DNA of 64,000 nucleotides, from positions 186,001 through 250,000 of the forward strand of contig CAUJEN010000192.1 in assembly GCA_963169765.1 (NCBI GenBank). The letters run 5' to 3'. The DNA is from QWHO01 sp021404945 (lineage in GTDB: Bacteria; Vulcanimicrobiota; Xenobia; Xenobiales; QWHO01). A program made the translations under genes and the position numbers. This document shows positions 17,670 through 24,929 of this stretch, in pieces. The notes under the pieces were generated by a model that did not search any database, was not told the origin of the DNA, and saw only the letters and a list, made by a program, of their open reading frames with translations. The first letter of the stretch is position 1. Every line of letters begins with the position of its first letter.

Positions 17670-18890
17670 GCGATGGAGTTGCTCGAGCAGGCGCTCTCGC
17701 TCAAGAACGACCTGCGCGAGGCCTGGATCAACCGGGCCGCCTGCCTGCGCCACCTGGGGCGTACTTCCGAGTCAGTTGATAGCTGCGACCGGGCCCTGCG
17801 ACTCGGTCAGTGCAGCCCGGCCTGGAACGAGCTGGGAATGGCTCTGGGGAAGCTCTCCGACGCGCGGGCTGAGGATTGCTTCCGGCGCGCCCTCGAGTGC
17901 GATCCGCACGACCCGCTGGTATGGAACAACCTGGGCCTGTACCGGGCTGGCAGCGGAAGGTTGACTGAGGCGCGGGAGTGCTTCACGCGGGCCATCGAGC
18001 TGGCCCCTGGCCGGGCTGACCTCTGGATCGGGCGCGGGATGACCTTCTTCAACCTGGGACGGCTCGAGGAGGCGAGCGGCTGCTTCAAGGAATGCCTGGC
18101 GCGCGACGAGCGGAACGCGGCGGCCTGGGAGTATCTGGGCAGCTGCCTCTGGGAGTCGGGCAACCGCGAAGGTGCCCAGCCTCACTTCGAGCGAGCCATC
18201 GAGTTCGCCCCGCGCAGAGCTTCGGCCTGGCTGCACCTGGGGCGCTGCTATGTGGCGCGTCGACTGTACGAGGAAGCGCTCCCACTGCTCGAGCACGCCC
18301 TCGAGCTCGACGCCAGCCAGCAACTCGGCTGGTATGTGATCGGCTCGGCCCTCATCATGCTCGGACGCTACGCCGACTCGGTTCCAGTTCTGGATCGAGC
18401 CGTCGAGCTCGACCCGGGCGACGGCGATGCCTGGTTCAACCGGGGCCAGGCGCTGCTGCAGCTCAAGCGCAAGCAGGAGGCCCGTTACAGCTTTGAGCAA
18501 GCGCACGCGGCTAGACCCGAATGCCGGTGTGGCAAGAGTTCGAGATCGCCAGGGTCGGTCGGATGTCAGACGCTCACTGTCATTGGTGAGCGTCCCGGAC
18601 GTCTCCGAGAGGTCGGGCTCGGTCAGCGCGGCCTGGAACCCCGGTCGCAACCCCCATGTGGTGGGGGGGGGGGGGGGGCCCGCCCCCCCCCCCCCCCAAG
18701 CGGTGGTGAACTGGGGCAGGCCGGCACACCACAATGGGTTGTTAACTGCGGCCGGACCTCCAGACACGTTGGGCGTGGCGCAGCGGGAAAACCGGGTCAA
18801 GGGGGTTTCCCGCTGCGCTCCTGGCTGGCTAGATTTCGCGCGTGGACCTTTCAGACATGGAACGCGCGGGAGTGTAGACGATCCGTTTGA
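17670..18890 (+). CDS. Tetratricopeptide-repeat protein, probably frameshifted
   Basis: From the ATG at 17670 there are about seven TPR units of 34 residues (YPEAMELLEQALSL, RAWLHLGRCYVARRLYEEAL-type helices, YADSVPVLDRAVELDPGDGD). TPRs mediate protein-protein contacts. Homology-like sequence ends near 18520 with AHAARPECR. In the neighbouring frame the same DNA reads LDPNAGVARV, which is the expected TPR ending, so one extra base near 18505-18515 probably shifts the frame. Downstream the frame runs through a G16/C15 tract and gives low-complexity sequence to 18890. In-frame codons before 17670 also do not look like TPR. This may be a pseudogene or may carry sequencing errors. Confidence 0.5.
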   Translation, partial: AMELLEQALSLKNDLREAWINRAACLRHLGRTSESVDSCDRALRLGQCSPAWNELGMALGKLSDARAEDCFRRALECDPHDPLVWNNLGLYRAGSGRLTEARECFTRAIELAPGRADLWIGRGMTFFNLGRLEEASGCFKECLARDERNAAAWEYLGSCLWESGNREGAQPHFERAIEFAPRRASAWLHLGRCYVARRLYEEALPLLEHALELDASQQLGWYVIGSALIMLGRYADSVPVLDRAVELDPGDGDAWFNRGQALLQLKRKQEARYSFEQAHAARPECRCGKSSRSPGSVGCQTLTVIGERPGRLREVGLGQRGLEPRSQPPCGGGGGGARPPPPPSGGELGQAGTPQWVVNCGRTSRHVGRGAAGKPGQGGFPLRSWLARFRAWTFQTWNARECRRSV

Positions 18891-18919
18891 ACGGCCTCGC
18901 GCCTTCTCTCTGCGGCCGG
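18521..18919. other. Disrupted intergenic stretch with G16-CCCG-C15 tract
   Basis: Nominally inside the reading frame of the TPR gene but with no protein-like content. It holds a run of 16 G (18663-18678), then CCCG, then 15 C (18683-18697), which can fold on itself, followed by a hairpin repeat. Homopolymers of this length in both strands are either an assembly artefact or a slippage-prone site. Confidence 0.6.
18752..18818 (+). repeat. Short hairpin repeat family 2, copy A
   Basis: GGACCTC followed by ACGTTGGGCGTGGCGCAG and a perfect 13-bp stem GCGCAGCGGGAAA (18778-18790) with TTTCCCGCTGCGC (18806-18818). The left 42 bases match the region 19850-19893 at roughly 85 percent by eye. It may serve as a terminator for the TPR gene or for the tiny minus-strand gene. 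Confidence 0.6.
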
Positions 18920-19024
18920 TTACCTGGCGTCCTTCTTGGCCTTCTTGTCGGCTTTCTTTTCCTTCTGAGTCTTGGCTGGCTTCTTCTTGACTTCTTTGCG
19001 GACCCCGTCGCTCTTGTTGGCCAC
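18920..19024 (-). CDS. Very small lysine-rich protein
   Basis: 34 residues from a GTG at 19024, beginning MANKSDGVRKEVKKKPAKTQ and ending with alternating KK/AK pairs and DAR. An AGAGG ribosome-binding site lies 8 bases upstream. Composition and layout match a widespread group of tiny basic bacterial hypotheticals that share an N-terminal VRKEVKKKP-like block; nucleic-acid binding is plausible but unproven. In-frame codons extend upstream to 19160 without a canonical start. Too short to be found by usual length cut-offs. Confidence 0.55.
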   Translation of the reverse strand: MANKSDGVRKEVKKKPAKTQKEKKADKKAKKDAR

Positions 19025-19347
19025 TTTGGATGCCTCTCTTGTTACGGATTTGCCTTGTGAATGGCTTGCCCTGAAAGTTCGGCTCCTGTCGGCCTGCTTC
19101 CTGGCTTTGAGACTCCCGCGAGTTGACCTGCTCAGAATGGAAGGGTAGACCTATCTGGTGAACGGCGCCGCGCCTCAAAGTGTTGAGGCTTTCCGTGTGG
19201 TCTGTGGCTCGAGCATAAGGGTGGGACCTTTGGCAGATGTTTAGCCCGTGGGGGGCCAGAATAGCAGAGTCCCGGGTTGCCCCGGGGCACACTCGAGGTC
19301 CTGACGCGTTCGAAGGAGGGCTGCCCCGGGAGGCGAAGGGGCGCGCC
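19025..19347. other. Intergenic region upstream of the cupin gene
   Basis: About 320 bases between divergent genes. The minus strand carries the leader of the lysine-rich gene; the plus strand carries the GGGAGG-containing leader of the cupin gene. No further gene or repeat was seen. Confidence 0.4.
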
Positions 19348-19722
19348 ATGAAAGCCATCGTGCCCGAGAACTTGTCCTGGCAACCGTCCGAGTGTGGCTC
19401 GCACTGTGTGCTGCTCGACGAGGCCACCACCCGCGTCGAGATGCTCGAGTTGCAGCCCGGGGCGATGATCGAGCCCCACAGCCACAAGGAGCAGCGTATC
19501 TTCGTCTGCTTCGTGCGCTCGGGCGGGGCTCTGCTCTACCTGGGGGGGCGCCTGTTCCGACCCCAGGCCGGCCAGACGTTTGAATGCGAGCCGGGGGATA
19601 TCATCGCCTACCACAACGATACCCAACACGTCACCCGCGTGTTGCTCACCCGGGTGGGCCATAAAGAAGGTGACCGGGTGGCGGCTGGCAAGACCTGGGC
19701 CGAGCTGACGGCCTCCATTTAA
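19348..19722 (+). CDS. Single-domain cupin protein
   Basis: 124-residue beta-barrel protein. Cupin motif 1 is PGAMIEPHSHKEQRIFVCF (metal-binding His-x-His, residues about 45-50, with a Gln/Glu following) and motif 2 is EPGDIIAYHNDTQHVTRV (second His). Such proteins bind a metal and act as isomerases, dioxygenases or sensors; the substrate is not evident. The ATG at 19348 begins right before the first strand; longer in-frame starts at 19237 add sequence without cupin character. The stop codon abuts repeat copy 2. Confidence 0.8.
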   Translation: MKAIVPENLSWQPSECGSHCVLLDEATTRVEMLELQPGAMIEPHSHKEQRIFVCFVRSGGALLYLGGRLFRPQAGQTFECEPGDIIAYHNDTQHVTRVLLTRVGHKEGDRVAAGKTWAELTASI

Positions 19723-19795
19723 AGTGCCAGGCCTGTGGTCTTGCACCTTACAACGCGCTGGAACGTAGTTCCGGCGCGCCAGTCACGGTGGCATG
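19721..19795 (+). repeat. Three-hairpin 3'-end repeat, copy 2 (partial)
   Basis: Begins at the TAA stop of the cupin gene. Hairpin 1 (AAAGTGCCAGGCC with GGTCTTGCACCTT) and hairpin 2 (ACAACGCGCTGGAAC with GTTCCGGCGCG) are retained with few changes relative to copy 1; hairpin 3 is missing or too diverged to recognise. Confidence 0.75.
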
Positions 19796-19849
19796 CAAGA
19801 AAGCCTCAGCCACCGCCACCTGCTCGAACCCGCCTCGCACAGGCCGGGG

Positions 19850-19900
19850 CTGGACCTCTCCAACATGTTGGGCGTTGCGCAGCCGGAAAACCGTTCCGGC
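19850..19900 (+). repeat. Short hairpin repeat family 2, copy B
   Basis: GGACCTCTCCAACATGTTGG then GCGTTGCGCAGCCGGAAAAC matches copy A at 18752-18793. Here the stem is a 7-bp GCCGGAA (19882-19888) with TTCCGGC (19894-19900). It sits just beyond the 3' end of the convergent minus-strand gene. Confidence 0.6.
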
Positions 19901-19907
19901 TCCGCGA

Positions 19908-21248
19908 CTAGGCTCGCGGACGACGCTTGGGAACGGGAATGCCTGCCACCACGACCCGCTCCGAGGTCGTGGAGATCGTTGCTCCCGAGGGCGCGAGCCC
20001 CGTGAGGAGGCCTGCTCCCGGGTCGGCTTCGCCGGACCACACCTGGAGAACCAGGTCGAGGACTGCCGCTCGATCTCCGGCAGGAGCATTCAGCAGACCG
20101 GAAGCGATACCGTGCCGTTCGGCCAGCACGCCGGTCACCTGCTCGAGCACCGCCGTGCGCTGGGTCGGCTCGAGATCCAGCCCGATTCGGCGCCAGAGCC
20201 GCGCGCTTTCCGCCAACGCCGGCTGCGGGTCCTGGAACGTTTCCAGGGTCAGGTAGCCTCGCACCAGCCGCTCAACCGCCTCTGGCTCCTTCTTCAGGCG
20301 ATGGGGGAAGCAATCAGCGGCCCGGGTCAGCTGGCGTTGCAACCCCTCGCTGTCGACCAGCAGGCCTTCGACGAAATCCTGCCGCTTCGAGCCAAGCAGG
20401 TCATACCAGCCCCGCTCCCAGGTGCCGGGTGGGTCGGGATGATGCTCGAGCTGAGCCCACGCAGCGTCCCGCGCCTCCTGGTCAAGAGCGTTCTGCAATA
20501 CCAACAGAGACGCGCTGCCGGGTCGGAGCTCGGCGCCGGCGGCCCTCAACAGGCCGAGGGCGAGCTTGTGCGGGTCCCTGCCGGAGCGGACGAGGGTGTC
20601 GTACTGAGCAATCAGACCCTGCAAGGGCGCGTCGCCTCGCGCGCGCAGCTCCTCGAGAGTGAGTGCTACCATCTGCCGGTCGGCGGCGGGGTCGGAATCG
20701 AGCCCGCCGACGTGGGAGAAACAGGTTGTAGCCCACCACGACGGCCTGGTGACATCGATCCCCTTCATTCCCAAGCGGGTGGTCATGTTCAGGGACCCCA
20801 TCGGAAACGGCGTATGTTCCCCGAGTCGAGCGCAAAATCGCAGGTAATCCGCCTCGGGACGAGACTGCTGTTCGGCTGTGGTCGCCATCGAGTCGAGCAT
20901 CACGCGGATCAGCCGGTTGCGATCAGGAGATCGCCGGAACGAGTCGGACAACGCGTCGAGCATCGTGTAGGCAAATTGAATCTGGAAGCCCGCCCCGCCT
21001 AGGGCCTGCGCGTTCAGGGCGTCGAGCGCAGCCCGCAACAGGGCGATGCGTTCTTTTGGATGCTCTTTTAGCGCGCAAGAGGCAGCCTGAGCCAGCCTGG
21101 CCGACGCGTTCAGCCCTGGAGACTCGGTGCTGGAGCTCACCACCTGATCGACCGTTTGCTCGAGATTGGCTGCTTCGCCGCCTGTCGTCCAGGCCCGAGT
21201 TGCCCGGGTCTTGCCAGTTGTGATCAGCGACGATATTTGATCGCTCAT
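19908..21248 (-). CDS. Hypothetical helical protein with basic C-terminal motif
   Basis: 446 residues, no recognised domain. Mostly alpha-helical and Leu/Ala/Arg-rich (for example LRAALDALNAQALGG, LALGLLRAAGAEL, RAAVLDLVLQVWSGE). No membrane segment, signal peptide or catalytic motif is seen. The N-terminal 40 residues (MSDQISSLITTGKTRATRAW) are Ser/Thr-rich. The C-terminus RVVVAGIPVPKRRPRA matches the endings of the proteins at 9151-10449 and 15518-17494, suggesting common targeting or processing. The gene is divergent from the caspase-like gene, with 140 bases between them. Confidence 0.65.
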   Translation of the reverse strand: MSDQISSLITTGKTRATRAWTTGGEAANLEQTVDQVVSSSTESPGLNASARLAQAASCALKEHPKERIALLRAALDALNAQALGGAGFQIQFAYTMLDALSDSFRRSPDRNRLIRVMLDSMATTAEQQSRPEADYLRFCARLGEHTPFPMGSLNMTTRLGMKGIDVTRPSWWATTCFSHVGGLDSDPAADRQMVALTLEELRARGDAPLQGLIAQYDTLVRSGRDPHKLALGLLRAAGAELRPGSASLLVLQNALDQEARDAAWAQLEHHPDPPGTWERGWYDLLGSKRQDFVEGLLVDSEGLQRQLTRAADCFPHRLKKEPEAVERLVRGYLTLETFQDPQPALAESARLWRRIGLDLEPTQRTAVLEQVTGVLAERHGIASGLLNAPAGDRAAVLDLVLQVWSGEADPGAGLLTGLAPSGATISTTSERVVVAGIPVPKRRPRA

Positions 21249-21388
21249 CGGGAAGCATTCGCCCTGGTGGCTGGCCAGTCCCCCGGCGAAGCTTTCTCGG
21301 GGAGCGCTCTTTTGGTCAAGCCGCCATCGTTGAGCACCTCCTGGCGTTCAGGCTTTTTTCCGCTTTCTTTGAGAGACTCGTCCATGCT

Positions 21389-22849
21389 ATGAATACGATT
21401 CCCGCCAACAACCCTGCCACCAGAGTCCACCTCGTCTCGTGGATGGACGCGACCGAAGCAGTCATCGAGCCGATGGCGGTGGAGAGCCTGAATAAGATTG
21501 AGGATGCTCACACCACGGGCGGGACCAACTTTACGGCCGATCTGATGCTCGAGCGCAAGGTGATGCCTTTCGGGAAGAAGATGGCCATCGGCGCGGCTCA
21601 CCTTGGTCTCCTGGCGGGCTCGGGAGTGGCCGTGGCGCTTGGAGCCTGCGCGGCTCTGGGTGGCAGCCTGGTCGGCCTGGGAGTGGCCGTGGCGGGCGCG
21701 GCGCTGATCTACCACAAGGGCACGCAATTCTTTTTACGAGGTCTGGGCCACTGTTACTCGGCCTTCAAGGATAAGAACATCGGCGAGCCTGTCTGGAGCG
21801 GGATCCGCACCTACGAGGTCACCGGTAACAAGACAGTGGCGTTGGATGGCACCGTGACCAGCGATAGACCCCCCGCCGACAAGCGCGACATTCCCAGCGT
21901 GAGCGATTTTCTTTCCAACGGGATGAGGAAGTATCCCAAAGACGACCTCACGGTAGTCCATCTGATGGGCCATGGGCTGGGCTACCGCCAGACCGCGGGT
22001 TTGGGTTACAAGGATTACAAGAGCGTGGTCGAGGATACCGTCCAGAAGGCCGGACGGCCCATCGACGTGCTGTTGCTCGAGTCGTGCCTGGAGGGCAATC
22101 TCGAGGCCGTGGCTGGAGTGGGCGACAAGGCTCGCTACGTGCTGGTCAGCGAGGAGACCATCAAGGCTGGCGCCGTGGGCGATCTGCTCAAGGACACCAC
22201 CACCCGCACCGCGGGCCAGACCGTGACAGCCGAGCAGTGGGGCCGCATGATGGTGGACGCGGCCGACCGGATGCAAAGCTCGGGCGATGCCATGCAGGCG
22301 ATGCTGGCTCCAGAGACGCTGGCGCTGGTGGCTACCGAGAAGCTTCCGGCCGTGATGACGGCGGTGGACGACCTGGGCGCGCTGCTCAAGTCCGAGGTCG
22401 CCAGCAACGCCGACGCGCTCAAAGCGGTCGTCAGGAATACGCAACTTTATCCCAAAATGTGGCCGCATCGCTCCACGGGAGAGAAGCTCGGCATGGGGGA
22501 CATCGGCCACTTCTGCCGGAACCTCCAGAAGGCCTACACGGGTCAGACGCTGGTGGAGAAGTCTGGTTTCGGGCCATTCAAGTCTACCCGGGAGGTGACG
22601 TTCCCGAATGCGGCTACCTCCCCGAACGCCCAGGCGATCCTGGCTGCAGTGGCCCGGGTGCAAGATGAGGTCGGCAAGGCCGTGCTCTCGCGCCACACCG
22701 CCGACGACTACGCTGAGGCCTGCGGCCTGTCAATCCAACTGCCCACCAGTTTTCTGGACAAGCTGGACAAGAAATTCATGGCTTTCTCCGAAAGCGCCGC
22801 TCCGCCCCAATGGCAGGGATTCGTCACGGAGATGAGCCCCAGGATGTAG
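21389..22849 (+). CDS. Caspase-like (C11/clostripain-type) protein with membrane hairpin
   Basis: 486 residues. Residues 66-108 form two hydrophobic Gly/Ala-rich helices (GAAHLGLLAGSGVAVALGAC and VGLGVAVAGAALIY). The following domain has the clan CD dyad layout: strand LTVVHLMGHG with His195, then strand DVLLLESCLEG with Cys233, about 38 residues apart. This matches clostripain-like and caspase-like peptidases. The 250-residue C-terminal part is helical and unassigned. Proteolytic activity is inferred only from the dyad. The ATG at 21389 has no strong ribosome-binding site. The RNB ribonuclease gene follows on the same strand 159 bases later. Confidence 0.7.
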   Translation: MNTIPANNPATRVHLVSWMDATEAVIEPMAVESLNKIEDAHTTGGTNFTADLMLERKVMPFGKKMAIGAAHLGLLAGSGVAVALGACAALGGSLVGLGVAVAGAALIYHKGTQFFLRGLGHCYSAFKDKNIGEPVWSGIRTYEVTGNKTVALDGTVTSDRPPADKRDIPSVSDFLSNGMRKYPKDDLTVVHLMGHGLGYRQTAGLGYKDYKSVVEDTVQKAGRPIDVLLLESCLEGNLEAVAGVGDKARYVLVSEETIKAGAVGDLLKDTTTRTAGQTVTAEQWGRMMVDAADRMQSSGDAMQAMLAPETLALVATEKLPAVMTAVDDLGALLKSEVASNADALKAVVRNTQLYPKMWPHRSTGEKLGMGDIGHFCRNLQKAYTGQTLVEKSGFGPFKSTREVTFPNAATSPNAQAILAAVARVQDEVGKAVLSRHTADDYAEACGLSIQLPTSFLDKLDKKFMAFSESAAPPQWQGFVTEMSPRM

Positions 22850-23008
22850 CTCACAATCTTCCGGTGTCCCTCGAGCGCGACGCCGGGGGCCAGGCGGGTC
22901 GCCGGGCCGCCGGGACCCACCGCGAGCGTCGTTGCCCTGCGGGACAGCCAGGCCGTGTTACAAGGCTGGGGCGCAGGCGCCTTTTGAGCTGAAGACGAAT
23001 CTTCCGGA

Positions 23009-24811
23009 ATGGACAAGCTTTCCCCCCTGGCTCTCTCCACCCTGGCCCAGCCGAACACCACCAGAGCCGCCCAGCAAGCGAATGCGCCCCACAAAACGGT
23101 GGAAGCCCCGAAGGGCGACCAGGGATTGTCCGGCGACTGCCTGGCCGAGTCTCACCAGGAGCCTGCACTCGGCATCTTGACCCGGCTTGCCCTGGCGAAA
23201 CAGGCGCCCCAGGCCGAAGCCCCCGAGCAGCCTCAGCCCCAGCAGGAGCAGGAAGGCATCCCGCTGGAGACCCTGCGGCCGGTGGCCCGCGAGGCGATGA
23301 CCAGTCGCGGTCTCTCCACCGACTTCTCGCCCGAGGCACTGGCCGAGGTGAAGGCTCTGGGCGGCCCCGCCAGGCTGGACGGTCCGCTCGTCGTCGATAT
23401 GCGCAACCTCCAGTGGGTCTCGATCGACAACGAGAGCACGCGGGACATCGACCAGCTGGCCTGCTGCGAGGATTTGGGGGATGGACGCAAGCGCCTGCTT
23501 GTGGCCATCGCTGACGTGGCCGAGTCCGTCAAGAAAGGCACCGCGCTGGATGTTGAGACCCAGAAGAACACCGTGACGGTCTACAACCCGGGCAACATCA
23601 TGGCGATGCTGCCTGAGGAGCTCTCCACGGACTGGACCTCGTTGGGACCGAACGTCGATCGCCGTGCCATCGTGACCGAGCTGATCATCGGAGCCGACGG
23701 CGAGGTGGAAAGGTCGGATACGTTTGAGGCGACCGTGCGCAACCACTGCAAGACCGACTACAAGGCGGTTTCGGGTTGGCTTGACGGCAGCCGAGAGATG
23801 CCCGGGAACATTGCCAACCAGGAGGGGATGGCCGAGCAGGTCAAGCTCCAGATCGAGGCCGGGGAGCAGTTGGGAGCAGCCGCCAGGCGACGGGGAGCGT
23901 TGGAGTTCCAGGCCGACCGCGTCATCACCGTTGAAAAGGACGGCCGCATCGTCGACCTCGAGGCTGAGAAGAAGAACCGTGCCAGCGAGGCGGTCGCCAA
24001 CATGATGATCGCTACCAACACCGAGACGGCCCGGTTCCTGCACCGCCACAACTTCCCGGTCTTCCAGCGGGTGGTGAAGGAGCCCGAGCGCTGGGATCGC
24101 ATCCGCGAGGTTGCCATGCAGGCCGCTTCGGAGCTTCCGGCCGGCCACGAGATGCCGTCGGAGATGGCCATTTTGCCCGAGAAGCCAGAAGCTGCTGCGC
24201 TCAGCAAGTTTCTGGGCGAGATGAAGGAGCGCGATCCGGAGCACTACGGCGAGGTTTCGTTCAGCATGCTCAAGCTGATGGGCGGCGGAGACTACCTGGT
24301 CACCCCTCCGGGCGAGCCTCTCCAGGGACACTTCGGCCAGGGTGTCACCGGAGGAGAGTCTGGCTATGTGCACTCGACCGCGCCGAACCGGCGTTTGCCC
24401 GACATCATCATCCAGCGCATGGTCAAGGCTGCCAGGCGGGGCGAGCCCTGCCCCTACACGCTGGATGAGTTGAACGCTCTGGCTGACCGCTGCAACCAGA
24501 TGGAGAGCGCCGCCAAGGGCGCCGAGAGGCAAGTCCAGAAAGCAGCCGTGGCCAGCTACCTGCAGACCCAGGTGGGCGAAGAGTTCGTAGCTCTCGTCAC
24601 CGGCAACAACAAGAAGGGCGTCTTCGTCAAGGTGATCGACCCGCCCATCGAGGGCAAGCTGGTCGAGGGGATCGAGGGCTCTGACGTGGGCGACCGTCTG
24701 CGCGTCTCGCTGCGGGCGGTGGACCCCCAGAAGGGCCACATTGACTTCGCGCGCCTCGAGGAGCTTCCCAAGCCGGCTCCCGGCCACGGGCCAATGCTCA
24801 TGACCGGCTAA
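23009..24811 (+). CDS. RNB-domain exoribonuclease (RNase II/R family)
   Basis: 600-residue 3'-5' exoribonuclease-like protein. Residues 1-90 are a Pro/Gln/Ala-rich, probably disordered extension in place of cold-shock domains. The RNB domain begins near 120; the metal-binding segment is SIDNESTRDIDQLA (Asp140, Asp146, Asp148; the fourth Asp of RNase II is Gln149, as in some actinobacterial-type RNB proteins). The late RNB motif is YVHSTAPNRRLPDIIIQRMV. The last 70 residues (FVALVTGNNKKGVFVKVIDP, VGDRLRVSLRAVDPQKGHID) form an S1-like RNA-binding domain. Its stop codon lies inside repeat copy 3. Confidence 0.85.
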   Translation: MDKLSPLALSTLAQPNTTRAAQQANAPHKTVEAPKGDQGLSGDCLAESHQEPALGILTRLALAKQAPQAEAPEQPQPQQEQEGIPLETLRPVAREAMTSRGLSTDFSPEALAEVKALGGPARLDGPLVVDMRNLQWVSIDNESTRDIDQLACCEDLGDGRKRLLVAIADVAESVKKGTALDVETQKNTVTVYNPGNIMAMLPEELSTDWTSLGPNVDRRAIVTELIIGADGEVERSDTFEATVRNHCKTDYKAVSGWLDGSREMPGNIANQEGMAEQVKLQIEAGEQLGAAARRRGALEFQADRVITVEKDGRIVDLEAEKKNRASEAVANMMIATNTETARFLHRHNFPVFQRVVKEPERWDRIREVAMQAASELPAGHEMPSEMAILPEKPEAAALSKFLGEMKERDPEHYGEVSFSMLKLMGGGDYLVTPPGEPLQGHFGQGVTGGESGYVHSTAPNRRLPDIIIQRMVKAARRGEPCPYTLDELNALADRCNQMESAAKGAERQVQKAAVASYLQTQVGEEFVALVTGNNKKGVFVKVIDPPIEGKLVEGIEGSDVGDRLRVSLRAVDPQKGHIDFARLEELPKPAPGHGPMLMTG

Positions 24812-24912
24812 TGTGCTCGCACTTTGGTTTTGCACATTAGCACAATCTGACGAACGCGCCGGAACTGCGTTCCTGGGCGTTGTAAAGTGCAAGACCAGAG
24901 GCCTTGCACTTC
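24807..24912 (-). repeat. Three-hairpin 3'-end repeat, copy 3 (complete, inverted)
   Basis: Reverse orientation of copy 1 with only a few differences. GCTAATGTGC (24808-24817) pairs with GCACATTAGC (24832-24841); the central GAACGCGCCGGAACTGCGTT hairpin and the AAAGTGCAAG / CTTGCACTT hairpin follow. It lies between two convergent genes and includes the TAA of the RNB gene. Confidence 0.85.
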
Positions 24913-24929
24913 AGATTTTCATGGGCGCC

